A stretch of DNA of 64,000 nucleotides. Origin: Leifsonia sp. PS1209 (GTDB taxonomy: Bacteria; Actinomycetota; Actinomycetes; Actinomycetales; Microbacteriaceae). The stretch covers positions 3,410,001 through 3,474,000 of the forward strand of contig NZ_CP051154.1 of the NCBI RefSeq assembly GCF_012317045.1, in the 5' to 3' direction. The notes under the pieces were generated by a model, which was not told where the DNA came from, did not search any database, and saw nothing but the letters and a program-made list of their open reading frames with translations. Made by a program: the position numbers and the translations under genes. Shown one piece after another: positions 43,141-52,888 of the stretch. Within the stretch, counting starts at the first letter, position 1. Each line of letters opens with the position of its first letter.

Positions 43141-46100
43141 ATGACCACAGAACTCCGCCCACGCGCTCGCTCGCTGGGCATCCTGACCGCGATCGTCACA
43201 GCGGTGGGCTTGGTCTTCGGAGGACTCGCGATCGCATCGCCGGCCTCCGCTGACAGTGCTCCACCAGACCCGACGAACCCCGCCACCCCTGCCACCGTCA
43301 CCGACGACGTGCTCCCGACCCCGCAGATCAACGGCGTCGTGTGGGCTCAGGTCGTCGTCGGCAACACGGTGTACGTCGCGGGCAAGTTCACCTCCGCGCG
43401 GCCGTACGGCTCGCCGGCGGGCACGAACGAGACCCCCCGCAACAACCTGCTCGCCTACAACATCACCACAGGCAGCCTCCTCCCCTTCGCGCCGAACCTG
43501 AACGCGCAGGCCCTCGGAATCACAGCATCCCCCGACGGGTCGCGCATCTACGTGGTCGGCGACTTCACCTCCATCGACAGCAAGGGCTACTACCGTCTCG
43601 CGGCGTTCTCGACGGCGACGAACACCATCGTGACGGCCTTCCGCCCCATCATGGAGAGCCAGACCCGCGCTGTCGCGGCCTCGAACACCACGGTGTACAC
43701 GGGCGGTGACGCCTCCAGCATCAACGGCGTCGCCCGCGCGTACGTCGGAGCGGTGAGCGCGACGGACGGCTCGACCCTCAACTGGCAGGCCAACGCAGAC
43801 GCCCCCGTGGATGCGCTGGCGCTGACCAAGGACGGTTCCAAGCTGATCGTCGGCGGACGCTTCCAGAACCTCGGCGGCGTCGCCAACTACGGCCTCGGCG
43901 CCGTGGACGCGAGCACGGCGGCGATCCTGCCGTTCGCCGCCAACCAGACCGTGCGCAACGCGGGCACGCAGGCGAGCATCACGTCGCTGTACACGACCGC
44001 AGACCGCGTCTACGGCTCCGGCTACGTCTTCGGCGCCGGCGGCAACCTCGAGGGCAGCTTCTCCGCCGACCCGAACACCGGCGCGATCAACTGGGTCGAG
44101 GACTGCCACGGAGACACGTACTCGATCTTCGCCCAGAACGACGGCCCGCTGTACGTCGCGGGTCACCCGCACTACTGCGGCAACATCGGCGGCTTCCCGC
44201 AGACGAGCCCGACCTGGACGTTCTACAACTCGATCGCTTTCAGCAAGGCGGCGACCGGCACGATCACGGCCGACCCGTACGGCTACTTCAACTGGGCGGG
44301 CACACCGTCTCCGTCGCTGCTCGACTGGTTCCCCAAGTGGTCCGTCGGCACCTTCACCGGACAGAGCCAGGCCACCTGGAGCGTCGCGGGCAACGACAAG
44401 TACGTCGTCTACGGCGGCGAGTTCCCGACGGTCAACGGCATCGCGCAGCAGGGTCTGACCCGCTTCGCCGTGTCGAGCGCAGCGCCGAACAAGGTCGGCC
44501 CGCAGGGCATCCCGCTCACCCCGACGGCCGCGTCCTTCAACGCCGGTCAGGTGCGCGTCAGCTTCGCGGCGACGTACGACATGGACAACGGCTACCTCAC
44601 GTACAAGGTGTACCGGGATGCGGGCACCACGCCGGTCTACCAGACCACCGTGCGCTCCAACTTCTACACCCGGCCGATGATCGGGTTCGTGGACAGCGGG
44701 CTCACGCCGGGATCGCATCCGATCTATCACGTGAAGGTGTTCGACCCGTTCGGCAACACCACATCGCGTGACACCAACGCGATCACGGTCGCGGCCACCA
44801 ACAGCGGAGGCGCGTACTCCGACTCGGTGACGCAGGCGGGAGCATCCTCGTACTGGCCGCTGGACGAATCGAGCGGCACCACGGGCTTCGACCACATCGG
44901 GTTCAACGACGTGCAGGAGACCGCCGTCACCCAGGGTGCGGCCGGCCCGATCACGGGCACCACCGCCAGCACGTTCAACGGGTCGACCAGCCTGGCCGTC
45001 ACGCAGACCGCCATCCAGGCGCCCGACACGTACACGGCATCCGCGTGGTTCCGCACCACGTCGACCAGCGGAGGCAAGATCCTCGGCTTCGGCAACGTGA
45101 ACACCGGGCAGTCCGGCAGCTACGACCGTCACGTCTACATGGACAACAGCGGGAAGATCTGGTTCGGCGTCTACCCGGGAGGCGTCGCGACGCTGAACAG
45201 CTCCGGCTCGTACAACGACGGGCAGTGGCACCAGGTCGTCGCGTCGCTCGGCGCCAACGGCATGCGGCTGTACCTCGACGGCAAGCAGGTCGGCAGCCGC
45301 ACGGACGTGACCAGCGGCCAGAACTACCAGGGCTACTGGCGCATCGGCGGCGACAACATCGGCGGATGGCCCAACCAGCCGGCGAGCAGCTACTTCGCCG
45401 GTGACATCGGTCAGGTGTCGATCTACCCGACGGTCCTCGACCGCAGCACCGTGGTGAACCAGTTCGTCGCATCCGGTCGTCCGTCCCCCCTCGCCCCCGC
45501 TCCCGCGGATGCATACGGAGCTGCCGTCTACAACGGCAACCCGGACATCTTCTGGCGCCTCGACGAGACCAGCGGCTCTGTGGCCAACAGCGCGGACGCG
45601 TACACCAACAACGGCACGTACTCCGGCACCGCGACCACCAAGAACCAGAGCGGCGTCCTGCCCGGCACGGCTGACAAGGCCGTGCGGTTCAACACGAACA
45701 ACTCCGGATCGTCCGGCGGTATCGTGACGAGCAACCAGCAGTTCGCCAACCCCTCGGTGTACACCGAGGAGATCTGGTTCAAGACGACCACCACCAAGGG
45801 CGGAAAGCTGATCGGCTTCGGCGACCGGCAGACCGGCCTGTCGAGCAACTACGACCGCCACGTCTACATGCAGGACGACGGCCGCATCGTGTTCGGCGTC
45901 TGGACCGGTCAGGCCAACACCATCACATCGCCCAACCCGCTGAACAACAACCAGTGGCACCAGGCGGTGGCGTCGCAGGGACCGAACGGCATGGCCCTCT
46001 ACGTCGACGGCCAGCTCGTCGGCACCAACCCGCAGACGCAGGCGCAGGCATACAGCGGATACTGGCGCATCGGCGGCGACAACACCTGGGGTTCCACCGG

Positions 46101-47859
46101 ACCGTACTTCAGCGGCACGCTGGACGAGGCTGCGGTCTACCCGAGCGTGCTGAGCGCTCAGGATGTGGCGAACCACTACTCGCTCGGAACGTCCGGCACC
46201 CTGCCGAACCAGCTGCCGACCGCGTCGTTCACCTCCTCCGCGTCGTTCCTCGACGCGAGCTTCGACGGCACGGCGTCCACGGACCCGGACGGCACGATCG
46301 CCTCGTACGCCTGGGACTTCGGAGACGGTGACACCGCAACGGGCGCAACGGCCACCCACACCTTCCTCCAGAGCGGCAGCTACCCCGTGAAGCTGACCGT
46401 GACGGACAACCAGGGTGGGACGGGCACCGTGACGCAGGTCGTGGCCGTCCAGGCCGCACCGCCGAACCAGCCGCCGGTGGCAGCGTTCACCTCCTCGGCG
46501 ACGTTCCTCGACGCGAGCTTCGACGCATCCGGTTCGTCAGACCCGGACGGCACCATCGCCTCGTACGCCTGGGACTTCGGTGACGGAGCGACGGCGACCG
46601 GAGCGACGGCGACGCACACCTTCTCCGACACGGGCACATACCCCGTGAAGCTGACGGTGACCGACGACAAGGGCGCGACCGCGAGCATCACCAAGGGTGT
46701 CGCCGTTCAGGCCGCACCGCCGAACCAGCCGCCCGTGGCAGCGTTCACCTCCTCGGTGACGAACCTCGGCGCATCGTTCGACGGCTCGACCTCGAACGAC
46801 CCGGACGGCACCATCGCCTCGTACGCCTGGGACTTCGGAGACGGAGCGACGGGAACCGGAGCGACGGCCACCCACACGTACGCCACCGGCGACACGTTCA
46901 CGGTGACGCTCACGGTGACGGACAACCAGGGTCTGTCGACCTCGGTCTCGCACCAGGTCACCACGACCGTCCCGCCGAACCAGCTCCCGACCGCGTCGTT
47001 CACCGCAACGGTGACGAACCTCGGGGTCTCGGTCAACGGTTCGGCCTCGGCTGACCCGGACGGCACGATCGCCTCGTACGCCTGGAACTTCGGAGACGGA
47101 GCCACGGGTACCGGAGCGACCGCGACGCACACCTACGCTGCAGCCGGCCCGTACACGATCACCCTGACCGTGACGGACAACCGGGGAGGCACGGCCACCA
47201 CCACCCGCGCGGTGACCGCGACCAACCCGGCCCCCAACGCCCTCGCCCAGGATGCGTTCGAACGCTCCGTGACGAACGGCTGGGGAACGGCGGACAAGGG
47301 TGGGGCGTGGACGCTCTCCGGCGGCGCGACCAGCTTCAACGTCACGAACGGCGTCGGCCAGCAGGTGACGCCTGCCGGTATGACGAAGACGGCGACGCTG
47401 ACGACGGTCACCCAGACGAGTGCCGATGTGACGGTCACGGTCTCCGCCGACAAGGCGGCGACCGGTGGCGGCATCTACTACTCGGCGATCGGCCGGATGA
47501 TCGGCACGAACGACTACGAGGCCAGGGCATGGGTCAAGTCGACCGGTGCCGTGCAGCTCCAGCTGATGCAGGGTTCGACGACCCTGTCCGCGCTCAACGT
47601 CCCCAACCTGACGGTTGCTGCCGGTGACAAGCTGAAGATCCACCTGCAGGTGTTCGGCACGTCGCCGACCACGATCAGGGCCAAGGTGTGGTCCGCATCC
47701 ACCACGGAGCCCGCTGCCTGGCAGCTGACCTCCACGGATGCGACGGCAGCCCTCCAGGCCGCCGGGTTCACCGGACTCCGCACCTACGTCTCCGGAACGG
47801 CGACCGACATCCCGGTCACCACCCGTTTCGATGACTTCGTGGTGGTGCCCGCACAGTGA
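43141..47859 (+). CDS. Large secreted mosaic protein: beta-propeller, FN3-like, two LamG, four PKD, C-terminal module
   Basis: Protein of 1572 residues. A Sec signal peptide ends near Ala37 (ASPASA). Order: a propeller with delta-60-type repeats (about 61-454, e.g. GGRFQNLGG, GGEFPTVNG), an FN3-like segment (457-550), two LamG/concanavalin-like domains (561-777 and 794-1017, each with a YDRHVYM and GYWRIGGDN motif), four PKD domains (1022-1361, each with SYAWDFGDG or SYAWNFGDG), and a C-terminal beta module (1364-1572). No LPXTG or transmembrane anchor is seen. It lies between the priming transferase and a glycosyltransferase, with which it overlaps (GTGA). It is probably exported and bound to or assembled with the polysaccharide; enzymatic activity is not evident. 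Confidence 0.85.
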   Translation: MTTELRPRARSLGILTAIVTAVGLVFGGLAIASPASADSAPPDPTNPATPATVTDDVLPTPQINGVVWAQVVVGNTVYVAGKFTSARPYGSPAGTNETPRNNLLAYNITTGSLLPFAPNLNAQALGITASPDGSRIYVVGDFTSIDSKGYYRLAAFSTATNTIVTAFRPIMESQTRAVAASNTTVYTGGDASSINGVARAYVGAVSATDGSTLNWQANADAPVDALALTKDGSKLIVGGRFQNLGGVANYGLGAVDASTAAILPFAANQTVRNAGTQASITSLYTTADRVYGSGYVFGAGGNLEGSFSADPNTGAINWVEDCHGDTYSIFAQNDGPLYVAGHPHYCGNIGGFPQTSPTWTFYNSIAFSKAATGTITADPYGYFNWAGTPSPSLLDWFPKWSVGTFTGQSQATWSVAGNDKYVVYGGEFPTVNGIAQQGLTRFAVSSAAPNKVGPQGIPLTPTAASFNAGQVRVSFAATYDMDNGYLTYKVYRDAGTTPVYQTTVRSNFYTRPMIGFVDSGLTPGSHPIYHVKVFDPFGNTTSRDTNAITVAATNSGGAYSDSVTQAGASSYWPLDESSGTTGFDHIGFNDVQETAVTQGAAGPITGTTASTFNGSTSLAVTQTAIQAPDTYTASAWFRTTSTSGGKILGFGNVNTGQSGSYDRHVYMDNSGKIWFGVYPGGVATLNSSGSYNDGQWHQVVASLGANGMRLYLDGKQVGSRTDVTSGQNYQGYWRIGGDNIGGWPNQPASSYFAGDIGQVSIYPTVLDRSTVVNQFVASGRPSPLAPAPADAYGAAVYNGNPDIFWRLDETSGSVANSADAYTNNGTYSGTATTKNQSGVLPGTADKAVRFNTNNSGSSGGIVTSNQQFANPSVYTEEIWFKTTTTKGGKLIGFGDRQTGLSSNYDRHVYMQDDGRIVFGVWTGQANTITSPNPLNNNQWHQAVASQGPNGMALYVDGQLVGTNPQTQAQAYSGYWRIGGDNTWGSTGPYFSGTLDEAAVYPSVLSAQDVANHYSLGTSGTLPNQLPTASFTSSASFLDASFDGTASTDPDGTIASYAWDFGDGDTATGATATHTFLQSGSYPVKLTVTDNQGGTGTVTQVVAVQAAPPNQPPVAAFTSSATFLDASFDASGSSDPDGTIASYAWDFGDGATATGATATHTFSDTGTYPVKLTVTDDKGATASITKGVAVQAAPPNQPPVAAFTSSVTNLGASFDGSTSNDPDGTIASYAWDFGDGATGTGATATHTYATGDTFTVTLTVTDNQGLSTSVSHQVTTTVPPNQLPTASFTATVTNLGVSVNGSASADPDGTIASYAWNFGDGATGTGATATHTYAAAGPYTITLTVTDNRGGTATTTRAVTATNPAPNALAQDAFERSVTNGWGTADKGGAWTLSGGATSFNVTNGVGQQVTPAGMTKTATLTTVTQTSADVTVTVSADKAATGGGIYYSAIGRMIGTNDYEARAWVKSTGAVQLQLMQGSTTLSALNVPNLTVAAGDKLKIHLQVFGTSPTTIRAKVWSASTTEPAAWQLTSTDATAALQAAGFTGLRTYVSGTATDIPVTTRFDDFVVVPAQ
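46204..47222 (+). repeat. Four tandem PKD-encoding repeats
   Basis: The segment GACCCGGACGGCAC plus its following codons recurs at 46282, 46540, 46798 and 47053, spaced 258, 258 and 255 bases, one PKD domain each. Copies are very similar at DNA level around SYAWDFGDGATxTGATATHT, including synonymous positions, which points to recent duplication or gene conversion. Copies 1-3 are joined by PPNQPP/PPNQLP linkers. Confidence 0.85.
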
Positions 47860-49019
47860 ACGACCGGATGAACCGCACGCGGCGCACGGTTCTCGTGGCG
47901 CACCCGAGCTCGGAGCTGTACGGCTCCGACCGGGTGCTCCTCGAGAGCGTCACCGCCCTCGTCGACGATGGCTGGGATGTGGTGGTGACGGTGCCGGACG
48001 ATGGCCCGCTGCTGCCCGAAGTCGTCGCCCGCGGGGCGAGGGTCAGGAGGTGCGCGGCACCCGTGGTGCGCAAGAGCGCCCTCCGCCCCCTCGGCTTCGT
48101 GCGGTTCGTCGGCACGGCCGTCCGCGGCCTCGTCGACGGGATGCGGATGCTCCGCCAGGAGCGTCCGGCCCTCGTCTACGTGAACACGGTCACCGTGCCC
48201 CTCTGGATCGGACTCGGACGCCTCGCCCGCGTGCCCGTGCTCTGTCACGTGCACGAGGGCGAGAGCTCCGCCTCCCCTCTGCTCCGGCGCATCCTGGCGC
48301 TGCCGCTGCTGCTCGCGAACACCATCGTGGCCAACAGCAGATTCAGCGTCGGCGTGCTCGGCGGGTCGTTCCCGTCGCTGGAGCGCCGCGCGGAGGTCGT
48401 GTACAACGCCGTCCCCGGCCCGCCGGAGCGCACGCCCGTGCGGGCGAGCATCGACGGCGACCTGCGGGTGACGTACATCGGCAGGCTCTCTCCCCGCAAG
48501 GGCGTCGACGTCGCCATCGACGCGATCGCCGAGCTCGACCGCCGCGGCGTGCCGGCGACGCTCGACCTCGTCGGAGCGGTGTTCCCCGGCTACGAATGGT
48601 ACGAGACGGCACTGCGCGAGCAGGTCGAGAAGAAGAAGCTCGGCGACAGGGTCAGCTTCCGCGGGTTCCAGCCGTCGGTGTGGGAGTACGTGCACGGCGG
48701 CGACGTCGTCCTCGTGCCGTCGCGCGCCGACGAGCCGTTCGGCAACACCGCCGTCGAGGCCATCCTGAGCGGCCGTCCGGTCATCGCGAGCGCCACGAGC
48801 GGTCTTCTCGAGGCGACGGCGGGATACGCGACGGCCACCACGGTCGTCCCCGGCAGCTCCGACTCGCTGGCAGACGCCCTGGTCGGGACCATCGCGGACT
48901 GGGAAGACACCAGGGCGAACGTCGGTTCGGACGCCGAGGCGGCCGAACGCCGGCACAGCCCGGGCGCCTACCGCCGCAGGATCGCCGCGATCGTGCGCGG
49001 CAACGCTCGCACGCGCTGA
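47856..49019 (+). CDS. Glycosyltransferase family 4
   Basis: GT-B fold transferase of 387 residues. The N-terminal half starts TVLVAHPSSELYGSDRVLLE; the C-terminal donor domain has YIGRLSPRKGVDVAIDAI and the EX7E-type ADEPFGNTAVEAILSG motif of retaining GT4 enzymes. The start overlaps the stop of the mosaic-protein gene (GTGA); ATG at 47868 is an alternative. Adds a sugar to the lipid-linked repeat unit on the cytoplasmic side. Confidence 0.9.
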   Translation: MNDRMNRTRRTVLVAHPSSELYGSDRVLLESVTALVDDGWDVVVTVPDDGPLLPEVVARGARVRRCAAPVVRKSALRPLGFVRFVGTAVRGLVDGMRMLRQERPALVYVNTVTVPLWIGLGRLARVPVLCHVHEGESSASPLLRRILALPLLLANTIVANSRFSVGVLGGSFPSLERRAEVVYNAVPGPPERTPVRASIDGDLRVTYIGRLSPRKGVDVAIDAIAELDRRGVPATLDLVGAVFPGYEWYETALREQVEKKKLGDRVSFRGFQPSVWEYVHGGDVVLVPSRADEPFGNTAVEAILSGRPVIASATSGLLEATAGYATATTVVPGSSDSLADALVGTIADWEDTRANVGSDAEAAERRHSPGAYRRRIAAIVRGNARTR

Positions 49020-49093
49020 CGACCGGCGCTCGCGAACTCGAACGGGCGCTGCGGCGCCCGCTGGCTTAACATGGGCGGAAGGGGGTGATGAGG

Positions 49094-50437
49094 ATGTTTC
49101 ACATGGCGGCGCTGACCGGTCCGGTCGTGGACAGGTCGCTCCTGCTGGCGCTCGCGCTGGTGGTCGCCTTCGTCGGCTTCCTCGTGCTCCGCCGCTCGCC
49201 CAGGCTCGCCGTCTGCGTCTGGATCTGCGTGCTCGCCTTCGTGCCGATCTGGCTGGGCGTCAACGTCGGCTTCAACGGCAACTACTACCTCCCTCCCGCG
49301 ACGGCTGCCGGGCTCCTCGTGCTCGCCGCTCTGCTGCCCATCCCGCGCCTGCGGCTCAGCTGGGTGGACGGGCTGGTGGTGCTGGTGGTGGTCGCCGCGG
49401 TGTGCTCGCTCTACACGGGCAGCGCATCCATCGCCGTCAGCGCGCTGTTCAGCATCGTCACCTACTACGTCATCGCCTATCTGGTCGGCCGGTTCGCTCC
49501 GCTGAAGGTGGATGCGCGCTGGCTGCACGCCGCCATCGCCATCGTCTTCACCGTCGTCGCCCTCCTCGCCGTCATCGAGGGACTGACGCACTGGAACCCG
49601 TTCGTGGAGATCCACGCCGGCAACTCGCTCTACACGATCTGGGGCAGCATCCAGGAGCGCGGCGGCGTCCCGCGCGCCGAGGGGGCGTTCGGCCACTCCA
49701 TCGCGCTCGGGTCCAGCCTGGCTCTGGCGGTTCCGCTCACGCTGGCCGCGCCGTTCCGGCTCTGGGTGCGCGCGGGCATGGTGCTGCTGATGCTGGTCGG
49801 GACCGTGTTCACCTTCAGCAGGATCGGGATGATCTGCGCGCTCCTCGGGCTCGTGCTGAGCATCCTGTTCATGCGCGACGCGATCACCAGGAAGGCGAGG
49901 ATCGTGCTCGTCGCCGTGATGCTCGCCGTCTCCGCCGTGCTGTTCCCGCTGGTCGCCGCAGTGTTCGACGACGCCGGCTCCGAGGCGAGCGACAGCGCGA
50001 ACTACCGGGGGGACCTGCTCTCGCTGATCGGCACGATGAACCCGATCGGCGTCGCGTCGTCCGCCGAGAAGAACTCAGCGGGCAACCTCTACTTCGGGGA
50101 CTTCCGCTCGATCGACAGCCAGCTCATCCTGACCGGGCTCACCAACGGCGTGATCGTGCTGCTGGGCATCCTGGTCGCTCTCGCCGGCGGCATCATCCTG
50201 CTGGTCAGGCGCAAGGCAAGCCCGGCGACGATCGCGCTGGTCGCCCAGATCCCCGCCTTCGCGACGGTGGCCCTCATCACCCAGTACTCGATCTTCGTGT
50301 GGTTCGTCGCCGGACTCGCAGCGACGACGCAGCTGCTCCCCCTCAATTCCGCGGGAGTCATGCTGGACGGCCACTCGGAGGAGCACCCGCGTCACACTCG
50401 CACCGACGCGCGTCCTCCGGTGAGGAGCGCCGCCTAG
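49094..50437 (+). CDS. O-antigen polymerase/ligase-like membrane protein (Wzy-type)
   Basis: Integral membrane protein of about 447 residues with 10-12 helices and a large external loop. The Wzy_C/O-antigen ligase pattern is present: HWNPFVEIHAGNS, then RAEGAFGHSIALGSSLALAV, then TFSRIGMICALLGL. Probably polymerises repeat units outside the membrane. TAACAT (49067-49072) may be a -10; of the start codons at 49085, 49088 and 49094, the last has the best distance from GGAAGG. Confidence 0.85.
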   Translation: MFHMAALTGPVVDRSLLLALALVVAFVGFLVLRRSPRLAVCVWICVLAFVPIWLGVNVGFNGNYYLPPATAAGLLVLAALLPIPRLRLSWVDGLVVLVVVAAVCSLYTGSASIAVSALFSIVTYYVIAYLVGRFAPLKVDARWLHAAIAIVFTVVALLAVIEGLTHWNPFVEIHAGNSLYTIWGSIQERGGVPRAEGAFGHSIALGSSLALAVPLTLAAPFRLWVRAGMVLLMLVGTVFTFSRIGMICALLGLVLSILFMRDAITRKARIVLVAVMLAVSAVLFPLVAAVFDDAGSEASDSANYRGDLLSLIGTMNPIGVASSAEKNSAGNLYFGDFRSIDSQLILTGLTNGVIVLLGILVALAGGIILLVRRKASPATIALVAQIPAFATVALITQYSIFVWFVAGLAATTQLLPLNSAGVMLDGHSEEHPRHTRTDARPPVRSAA

Positions 50438-50558
50438 AATGCCTTCAACGACGCCCGACCGCGTCCGCCGTCCGCCAGACACCCGAGCGATCCACCGCTC
50501 GCTGCCCGGCGAGCGAGCGGCGCCTGCCATCACATCCGACTCCCTGGGAGGCCCGTCC

Positions 50559-52016
50559 ATGAACACGCACCAGTACCTCACCGCATTCCGGCGGTTCTGG
50601 TACGTGATCGTGGTCGCGACCATCGTCGGCGGCCTCGCCGGTTTCGGTCTGTCACAGATCGCGAAGCCGGTGTACACGGCCACCTCCGGTCTCTACTTCT
50701 CGCTGAACTTCGGCGGGTCGGCCAGCGACCTCAGCCAGGGTTCGACGTACACCCAGAACCAGATGCTGTCCTTCGCCCAGCTGGCGGAGTCGCCCGTCGT
50801 GCTCCAGCCGGTGGTCGACGATCTCGACCTGGATGTGACCGCCAAGGGCCTCGCGGACGCCATCGCCGTCAGCACCCCGCAGAACACGGTCATCCTGGAA
50901 CTCGCGGTGACGGACCCCGACCCCGCGCAGGCCGCGAAGATCGCGAACGCCGTCGCCGCCAGCCTCAGCAAGACGGTCGAGCAGATCGCGCCGAAGAACG
51001 CTGAGGGGCAGACCACGGTGTCCGTCCGGGTGATCGAGAACGCGAGCGAGCCGAAAGACCCGTCATCGCCGAACACCCGCCTCAACGTGGTCACCGGGCT
51101 GCTGCTCGGCCTGATCGTCGGCGTGCTGATCCTCGTGCTCAGGGCCACGCTGGACACGCGCGTGCACAGCGCGGAGATCGCGGCCGCCGTCACGCAGGCT
51201 CCGCTGCTCGGCTCCATCCAGAAAGAGCGGGGCAAGCATCCGCGTCCCGTTCTCGCCGTCGAGCCGCTGTCCAACTCGGCGGAGAACTATCGGCAGCTGC
51301 GGTCGAACCTGGAGTTCGTCACGCTGGGCTCCCCCTCGCGGGGCATCGTGGTCACCTCGTCCATCCCCGCTGAGGGCAAGTCGATGATCGCCACGAACCT
51401 GGCGCTCGCCCTCGCGGAGACCGGGCAGCGCGCCCTGCTGATCGACGCGGACCTGCGCCGCCCGATGGTCGCCAACTACTCGGGGCTGGTCGGAGACGCC
51501 GGACTCACCTCCGTGCTCGCCGGCCGGGCGGAGTTCTCGGACGTCGTGCAGCGCTGGGGCGAGGGCAGCCTGGACGTGCTCACCTCCGGTCCGATCCCGC
51601 CGAACCCGAGCGAGCTCCTCTCGTCGCGGGCGATGACCGAACTGCTCGGCCGCCTGGTCGCCGACTACGACGTGGTCGTGATCGACACGGCCCCGCTCAT
51701 CGCGGTGGCAGACGCCGCGATCCTCGCCCGCCAGGTGGGCGGAGCGATCGTGGTCGTCGACCGCACGCACGTCCGCCGCCAGCAGCTCACCCAGACGATG
51801 GACTCCCTGGAGAAGTCGGGCGTCACGGTGCTGGGCATCGTGCTCAACCGGGTCAGCGCGCAGAAGAACAGGGACGTGTACTACCCGGCGGCCAAGCAGC
51901 CACAGCGCCGCTTCGGCCTGCCGACCAGGGCATCGTCCACCGCCGCCGGCACAGCAGCAGCGCCGGACGACGCTGACTCCGCAGAGTCGTCGGAGTCGGT
52001 GCCCACCCACAAGTAG
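50559..52016 (+). CDS. Wzz/BY-kinase: polysaccharide co-polymerase with tyrosine autokinase
   Basis: Fusion protein of 485 residues. Two membrane helices (about 14-34 and 182-204) flank the external Wzz chain-length domain. The cytoplasmic BY-kinase domain has Walker A SSIPAEGKSM (about 267-276), Walker A' ALLIDADLRRP and Walker B VVIDTAPLIAVADA. The tail has only a paired Tyr (DVYYPA) and no long tyrosine cluster, then a disordered Ala/Ser/Glu end. It controls polymer length and export with Wzy and Wzx. ATG at 50559 has GGGAGGC; an upstream in-frame ATG at 50439 adds 40 disordered residues and is less likely. Confidence 0.92.
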   Translation: MNTHQYLTAFRRFWYVIVVATIVGGLAGFGLSQIAKPVYTATSGLYFSLNFGGSASDLSQGSTYTQNQMLSFAQLAESPVVLQPVVDDLDLDVTAKGLADAIAVSTPQNTVILELAVTDPDPAQAAKIANAVAASLSKTVEQIAPKNAEGQTTVSVRVIENASEPKDPSSPNTRLNVVTGLLLGLIVGVLILVLRATLDTRVHSAEIAAAVTQAPLLGSIQKERGKHPRPVLAVEPLSNSAENYRQLRSNLEFVTLGSPSRGIVVTSSIPAEGKSMIATNLALALAETGQRALLIDADLRRPMVANYSGLVGDAGLTSVLAGRAEFSDVVQRWGEGSLDVLTSGPIPPNPSELLSSRAMTELLGRLVADYDVVVIDTAPLIAVADAAILARQVGGAIVVVDRTHVRRQQLTQTMDSLEKSGVTVLGIVLNRVSAQKNRDVYYPAAKQPQRRFGLPTRASSTAAGTAAAPDDADSAESSESVPTHK

Positions 52017-52065
52017 CAGGGCGGGGCGGCTCCGCTCGCGCGGAGATTCCGGCCGGCCGGCGCCC

Positions 52066-52087
52066 AAAGTCCGTTCGAGCGGACTTT
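52066..52087. terminator. Hairpin between convergent genes
   Basis: Perfect 8-bp stem AAAGTCCG (52066-52073) / CGGACTTT (52080-52087) with loop TTCGAG, plus a smaller 6-bp hairpin at 52030-52045. The 176-bp gap around it holds nothing else I can name. Confidence 0.65.
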
Positions 52088-52192
52088 CGGTCGGCGAGTC
52101 GCTGGCGCCCTCCGTACGTGCGGAAGCGCCGGCGAGGGCTGACGAGTCGTGTCCGCGTTTCCGACCTGAATTTGCTGGTGATCGGTTGACGC

Positions 52193-52888
52193 TCAGCGCG
52201 CTCCGGTGAACACCACGAGCTTGGCGCCCGCGGCGTCCGCGAGGGTGACGGTGACCGTCTTCGCGTCGTCCGGCACGGTGAAGACGTAGGTGGCCGTCGC
52301 CGTCGCGCCGGGCGCGAGCTCGGAGCCGAACGGCTTCGTGGCCTTGTCGCTGTCGACCCTGGCCGCCGGTGTCGCGTCGTCTCCGTAGTATCCGTTGACC
52401 GTGACCGCGGTGAGCGGCACGGCAGCGCCCGTGTTGTTCGTGAGCGTGATCGTCGCCTTCACCGACGGTCCGCTGACCTCGCCTGCACGGGATGCGGTAG
52501 CGGTGTACGCCTCCAGCTTCGTGACGGCGGCGGTGAGACCGGCCGGCGTCTTCGCCTGCTGCTTGGTGCTCACCGTCTCCGCGACCTTCTGGCCGTATTT
52601 GACCTCGTCGCTGCGGGCAGCGGGAGCCTCGCTCTTGGTGCCGCCGGGTGCGGGCGTCGCTGTGCCGCTCGACCCGCCGGTCGCCGGGGTGTCGGACGGC
52701 GCGGCCTGCTGCGTCGCCACCGGCTGCAGGGCGTTCGGCACTGGGCCGCCCGGCTGTGCACCGTGGATGCCGGCGACGATGAGGCCGGCTGCCACCGCTG
52801 CGACGGCGACACTGCCGACGACGATGAGCGTGATGCGGTTGCGGACGTGGTGGTCCGGGCCTCTGGTGGCCTCTGTTGCGTCGGTCAT
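52193..52888 (-). CDS. Membrane-anchored extracellular protein
   Basis: Predicted 231-residue protein. A short cytoplasmic N-terminus and one membrane helix (about residues 18-42) precede a Pro/Thr/Ala/Gly-rich linker (50-95) and a C-terminal immunoglobulin-like beta domain (about 110-231: KATITLTNNTGAAVPLTAVTVNGYYG; ATATYVFTVPDDAKTVTVTL). It resembles DUF4352-like extracellular domains. The ATG overlaps the stop of the CDP-alcohol transferase (ATGA), so the two work or are made together. Function unknown. Confidence 0.75.
   Translation of the reverse strand: MTDATEATRGPDHHVRNRITLIVVGSVAVAAVAAGLIVAGIHGAQPGGPVPNALQPVATQQAAPSDTPATGGSSGTATPAPGGTKSEAPAARSDEVKYGQKVAETVSTKQQAKTPAGLTAAVTKLEAYTATASRAGEVSGPSVKATITLTNNTGAAVPLTAVTVNGYYGDDATPAARVDSDKATKPFGSELAPGATATATYVFTVPDDAKTVTVTLADAAGAKLVVFTGAR

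Noticed and set aside
43084..46359. 1091-residue minus-strand open frame
   Set aside because: It lies opposite the mosaic protein gene, which has a signal peptide and clear LamG and PKD domains. The antisense product is Val/Arg/Asp rich with no motif.
46204..47222. Regularly spaced repeats resembling a CRISPR array
   Set aside because: The period is about 258 bases, copies are in frame and each encodes a PKD domain; there are no short repeats with unique spacers.
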